A stretch of DNA of 64,000 bases, from positions 113,449,699-113,513,698 of the forward strand of contig CM057828.1 in the NCBI GenBank assembly GCA_030068075.1. Reading direction: 5' to 3'. The stretch is from Paguma larvata. Lineage: Eukaryota; Chordata; Mammalia; Carnivora; Viverridae. How positions within the stretch are numbered: the first letter of the stretch is position 1; every line of letters starts with the position of its first letter. Of this stretch, positions 24,501 through 30,500 are shown piece by piece. The position numbers were made by a program, and so were the translations under genes. The notes under the pieces are model-generated. The model was not told the origin of the DNA, did not search any database, and saw only the letters and a list, made by a program, of their open reading frames with translations.

Positions 24501-27500
24501 CTTTATTACCTCTCCAAATTTATCTACCACTACATTCTCCTTCATCTTCTCTACTCCAGACATACTGGCCTCCTTGCTGTTTCTGGAACACACCTAGCAA
24601 AGCCCTCACTTCAAGGACTCTGCATTGCTTTTATTTTCCTTTGTCTGCCTTGCTCTCTGACTTCCTTCAGTTCTTAGTTCTTAACTCAAAAGTCATCTTT
24701 TCTTGAGTCTTTTCCATAGCCAACCTATTTAAAATTTCAAGAACCCTCCCCTAAAATATATTCCTATTCTTTCACTACTCCATTTTTGCTTCCTGACACT
24801 TTCAGTTTCTAACACTTTAAACATAATCTACCTATTTATCTGTATGCTATTTCTCTGTTTTTCTCTAACCAATTCTGACACCAGCTGACTGTCCAACAAT
24901 TCAATTCTGAAACTACTTACCCAGTATTAGTATACACCCACCAAGTTAAAGGCTCAGCCCCACAAGACAGGTCCCATTTCAGATACCAGTCACAAGTCCC
25001 AGGCCATTCATACTTCTGATCTACCAGCTGTAAATCAGGGCTTCCCACAACCCCCTCCTCAGGTTTGATAATCTGCTAAAATAGCTCATAGAACTAAGAA
25101 ACATACTTCACATTTATTGGTCCATTATGAAAGATAGACACGAACAGCCAGATGATTAAGTACACAAGGGTACAGCCAGAAGGGCCCCAAGCACTGGATG
25201 TGGAGTGGATTACCCTTCTTCATGGTTAATCTCTGTACTGCATATCACTGTTCAAGAGCTTTTACAGAGATTAATCCTGAAGCTACAAGGGTGAGACTAA
25301 GAATTTCCACCTTCTAATCAACAGGTCTTTCAAGTGGCCAGCCCAGCCCTGGGCTGTTTAAAGACCGTAGCCTAAGTCATCTCATTGGCGTAAATCTAGG
25401 TGTGATTCCTAAGGGGTACCTTAAGAACAGTAAGACGCGACTACCACACAGGAAATTCCAAGGGTCTTAAGAGCTCCTGGGCCAAGAAATGGGAACAAAG
25501 ACCATTGTGAACTCAAATGTAAGTTCAAAGTGGCAAGGGATTTTTTCCTCTATTTTATTCTTTGACTTTTCTCTATTTTACTTTATTTACATACTTATTT
25601 AATGTAAAATTGTAAACAGACATAGCTTTCTTCACGTAAGGCTTCCTGGTCATCTTGTGAAAGAATGTAAGAACAGCCACTATGAGGCCAGGAGATAGCC
25701 TAATCATATCAGGGACAATTAAGTCAGTGGCAAAACTCCCAGTGCTAGTTCAAAAGTGAAGATTGACCTGACTTATTTGTGAAGGATCTAAACTCCTTTG
25801 AGCACTCAGATACTGAATCAACTGGAGTCAGAGAATTGATGATGCTTATCCTTGCTGGCCCTTATAACTCTGACCTGGATTCAGTCACCTGAACTGCCCC
25901 AATTCCATGATGTATTCCCCACTGCACAAGCCTCGTCATAAATATGTATGAACCCCTAGCATAAAACTGCCCCAATTTTGTTATTCTGGGAGACACTGCT
26001 TTGGGAAAGATCCCTGGTGTTCTCCTTTACTTGTTCCAAGTAAAACCTTTCCTTTTCCTTTTCTTTGGCTTGACTGTGTATTTTGGCTTGACATTCACCA
26101 AGAGGCAAACCCAGTTTTGGGTTAACAAAATGTTTTTACACAATACTTAGTATACATACTTTATATTTTTCTGTTTTATTCATACTGTATCCCAGTGCAA
26201 CAATAATGCACACAGTAGATGTCAAATAAAGATTTCTTGAGGGAATGAATAAATTAAATGGGTTCTTACCATATAGGCATATCTCATTTTACTGTGCTTC
26301 ACTTTATGGTACTTCGCAAATACTGTACTTTTTATAAATTAAGGTTTGTGACAGCACTGCATCAAGCATGTCTTTTGGTGCCATTTTTTCCAACAGCATT
26401 TGCTCACTTCATGTCTGTGTCACATTTCAGGAATTATCACAATATTTCAAACTTTTTCATTATATTTGTTATGGTGATCTATGATTAGCAATCTTTGATG
26501 TTAATGCTGTAATTGTTTTGGGATGTCACAAATCATACCTATATAAGACTCTGAGCTTAATCAATAACTGTTGTGTGTGTTCTGATTACTCCACCAAGGG
26601 GACCTTCATATCTCTCTCCTTGGGCTTCCCCATTCCCTGAGTCACAACAATATTGAAGTTAGAACAATTAATAACCCTACAATGGCATCTAAGTGTTCAA
26701 GTGAAAGAGTCATACATCTCTCACTTTCAATCAAAATCTAGACATGATTAAGCTTGGTAAGGAAAGCAGGTTGAAAGGCAAGATAGCCTAAAAGATAAGC
26801 CTTTTGCATCAGTTTACCAAGTTGTGCATGCAAAATGAAAGTTGTTAAAGGAAATTAAAAGTGCTATTCAAGTGAGCACACAAATGATAAAAAACCAGCA
26901 CAGCCCACTGCTGAAAGTTTTAGTGGTCTAGACAGAAAATCAGACTAACCATAACATTCTCTTAAGCCAAAGCCTAATCCAGAGTAAGGCCCTAAACGTA
27001 TTTATTTGTATGAAGGCTGAAAGAGGTGAGGAAGCTGCAGAAGCAAAGTCTGAAGCTAGCAGAGGTTGGCTCATGAGGTTTAAGAACCCATTTCCGTGAC
27101 ACAAAAGTGCAAGATGAAGCAGCAAACACTGAGTAGAAGCTGCAGCAAATCCTCCAGAAGATCTAGATAAGACAGATAACTAATGAAGGTGGCTACACTA
27201 AATAGATTTTCAACTACAGGAAGCAGCCTTAACATGCCATTTAGGATTTTCACAGCTGGGGAGAAGTCAATGCCTGCCTTCAAAGTTTTGAAGGACAGGC
27301 TGACTCTCTTGTTAGGGACTGATGTAGCTGACTTTAAGTTGAAGCCTGTGCTTATTTATCATTCTGAAAAATCCTAGGCCCTTAAGAATAGTGCTAAACC
27401 CAAGCTGCCTGTGCCCTATACATGGAACAAAGCCTGCTTGACAGTACATCTATTTACAACAGGGTTTACTGAATACTCTGGACCCCCTATTAAGAGACCT

Positions 27501-30500
27501 ACTGTTCATAAAAAATGATTCCTTTAAAAATATGACTGCTCATTGATAAAGTATTTGGTGATCCAAGAGCCCTGTTGGAAGTATACCATTTAGAGTAATG
27601 TTGCTTTCATGTCTGCTACAATATCCATTCTGCGGCCCGTGAGTCAGGAGCAATTTGGGACTTTCAAGTCTTATTATTTAAGAAATGCATTTTGTAAAGA
27701 CTATATAGCTCATAGATCATGATTCCTCTTATGGATCTGGGCAAAGTAAACTGAAAACCTTCACCATTTTAGATGCCATTCAGAACATTTTCATAAGAAG
27801 AGGTCAAAACATCAACATCAACCAGAGTTTGGAAGAAATTGATTCCAAGCCTCACGGTTGACTTTGAGGGGTTTAAGACTTCACTGGAGGAAGTAACTGT
27901 AGATGGGGTGGAAATAACAAGAAAATGAGAAGTGGACCCTGAAGATGTGAGTGAAGTGCTGCAATCTCATGATCAAACTAACATGAATGAGCTGCTTCTT
28001 ATGGATGAGCAAAGAAACTGGTTACTTGAGATGGAAATTACTCCTGGTGAAGATGCTGTGAAGATGAACTCTGTTGATAAAGCAGCAGCAGGGTTTGAGA
28101 GGATTCAGTCCAATACTGAGAGAAGTTCTACGTGGGTCAAATGATATCAAATAGTATCATATGTTACAGAAAAATCACTCATGAAAGAGTCCATCCATAG
28201 AGCAAACTTCACTGGTGTCTTAAGATCTGCCACAGCCATCCCCACCTGTAACAGCCACTACTGTGATCAGTCTCAAGCAATCAACCGTGAAGCAAGACCC
28301 TCCAACCAGCGAAAAGATTGACTCACTGAAAGCACAGATGATGGTTAACATTTTTTTAACAAGTATTTTTTACTTAAGGTATTACATTGCTTTTAGATAT
28401 ACTAATATTGCACACCCACAGATTATAGTATAGTGTAAGCATAACCTTTATATGCACTGGGAAACCCAAAAATTCATTTGACTTGTGTTATTGTGGTACT
28501 CTCTTTACTGTGGTAGTACTGAACCAAACCCTCATTATCTTCAATCCCATTTAATCATATAACAGGCATAAACACTATTATACTTCCTATTTAACTGATA
28601 AAGACATCGAGAATTTACACAGGTTCAGTGGCATGTTCAAAGTCACTTAGCAAGTATATGAGCAAATACTCTAACCAAGATAATTTGACTCTAGACTCTT
28701 GTTAGACTCTCCATAGTTACTGACACAGAAATCAATCCATAATATGTTGAATGAAAAAAAAATGTTAAACGTAAAACTACAACAATTTGGGGTGCCTGGG
28801 TGGCTGAGTCGGTTGAGCATCCAACTCTTGATTTTGGCTCAGGTCATGATCCCAGGTTGTGGGACTTAGCCTGTGTCAGGCTCTGTGTTGAGCATGGGGC
28901 CTGCTTAAGATTCTCTCTCTCCCTCTGCCCCTATTTCCTGTTTGCACACGTCTCTAAAAAAAAAAAAAAAAAAGTTAAAGAACTAAAAAAACTATAACAT
29001 CTTTTTTAAAAAGCATGAATACACACATATTTGTGTAAAGGTAAAAAGTATGAAAGAATATATTCTAAAATATATCTTTGCACAATGAGATTATGAAGGT
29101 TTTTTATTTTCTTATTTGTATTTTTTCTTTTCGGCATTTTTGGCAATCAGCATGTATTCTTTTCAGGGTAAGAAACAATAAGCTCTTTTAAAACTACAGG
29201 AATCACGGGTCGCCTGGATGGCTTAGTTGGTTAAGTGTCCAACTTCAGCTCTGGTCATGATCTCCCGCTTCACAGGTTCGAGCCCCACATAGGGCTCTCT
29301 GCTGACAGCTAAGAGCCCGGAGCCCGCTTTGGATTCTGTGTCTCCCTCTCTCTCTCTGCCCCTTTCCCACTCATGCTCTCTCTCTCAAAATTAAATCTAT
29401 ATTAAAAAAAAAAAAACACTATAGGAATCAATTTTTTATATTTAAAATTTTTTATTTTAGAGAAAGACAGCGTTAGGCAGGGGAGAGGGGCAGAGGAGGA
29501 GAAAGGAGGAGGGATAGAGAAGGGGAGAGAGAGATGGAGGGAGGGAGGGGGAGAGAGAGAGAGAGAGAGAAAGAATCCCAAGCAGGCCCCATGTTCAGCA
29601 CAGAGCCTGACGCAAGGGCTTGATCCCACAACCCTGGGATCATGACCTGAGCCGAAATCAAAAGTCCGATGCTCAATGGAATGAGTCACCCAGACACCCC
29701 TGAAAAGCTTTATTCTAATTAGTTATATCTCTTCTCATTCAAAAAAGGATTTACATTTCTAAAAGATGGTTTGACCTCTTCTCAATGAAAAAGTTCACTT
29801 TCCATATCTAGCTTCACAGTTTATATTCAAGTGTATTCAATGATTAAGCAACCAGGAATTACAAATATGCGTACCATCTTTCATAGTATAAAATGCGTAA
29901 GAGTCCTATATGAGCCCAGTTAAGCCTGCCTGCAGTACACAAAATGCCTTCATCATCTTTACCAACATCAGGTACCACTAACTCTCCATCCAGGTTATGA
30001 TAAATTCTCCTAAAATTGGGTCTTCTTGATATAAACTTCTTGAACTTCAGTTTTAAGAGGTTTAATACTGTATTCAACAGGCCAAGTCAGACTCATTTTT
30101 CAAACAACTGGTAGGACTCTTCCAGGACTGAAGGTTATCAGCAGAAGAGATGAAGGGAAGGGACAAAAGCAGGCAAGGAATATGTTTTGTTTTGTAGAAC
30201 TGACACTTCCAGCCAAGGAGACTAGTTGTTTCACGTGAGAGCCCCTTGCTAGTGTCTCACCTGACAGCCAGGTGTGTCTTACCTGACAGCCAGCCCCCTA
30301 TGTCTTACCTGACAGACAAGTGTGTCTTACCTGACAGCCAGCCCCCTATGTGAGCCAATATGAGCTGGATTGGACCTGAGGACTTCACGGAATCCCCTCT
30401 GAGTTGTCCTGAGTTACCTTTGCTCCCTGTAACACCAAGATCTCCTAGATGTGTTTTCCATCATTTTTTTTTAAGTATAATGTACGCACTAGCATGTTGA

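Noticed and set aside
27932..28144. 70-codon frame near 28 kb with acidic, helical look
   Set aside because: It is the C-terminal remnant of the Tigger1 transposase pseudogene.
29859..30077. 72-codon minus-strand frame as a possible processed gene
   Set aside because: No known domain, no poly(A) tail or flanking duplication found, and the surrounding frames are full of stops.
30273..30350. Possible CRISPR-like repeat array
   Set aside because: Only two 48-bp units without unique spacers, in vertebrate DNA; it is a tandem repeat in an LTR.
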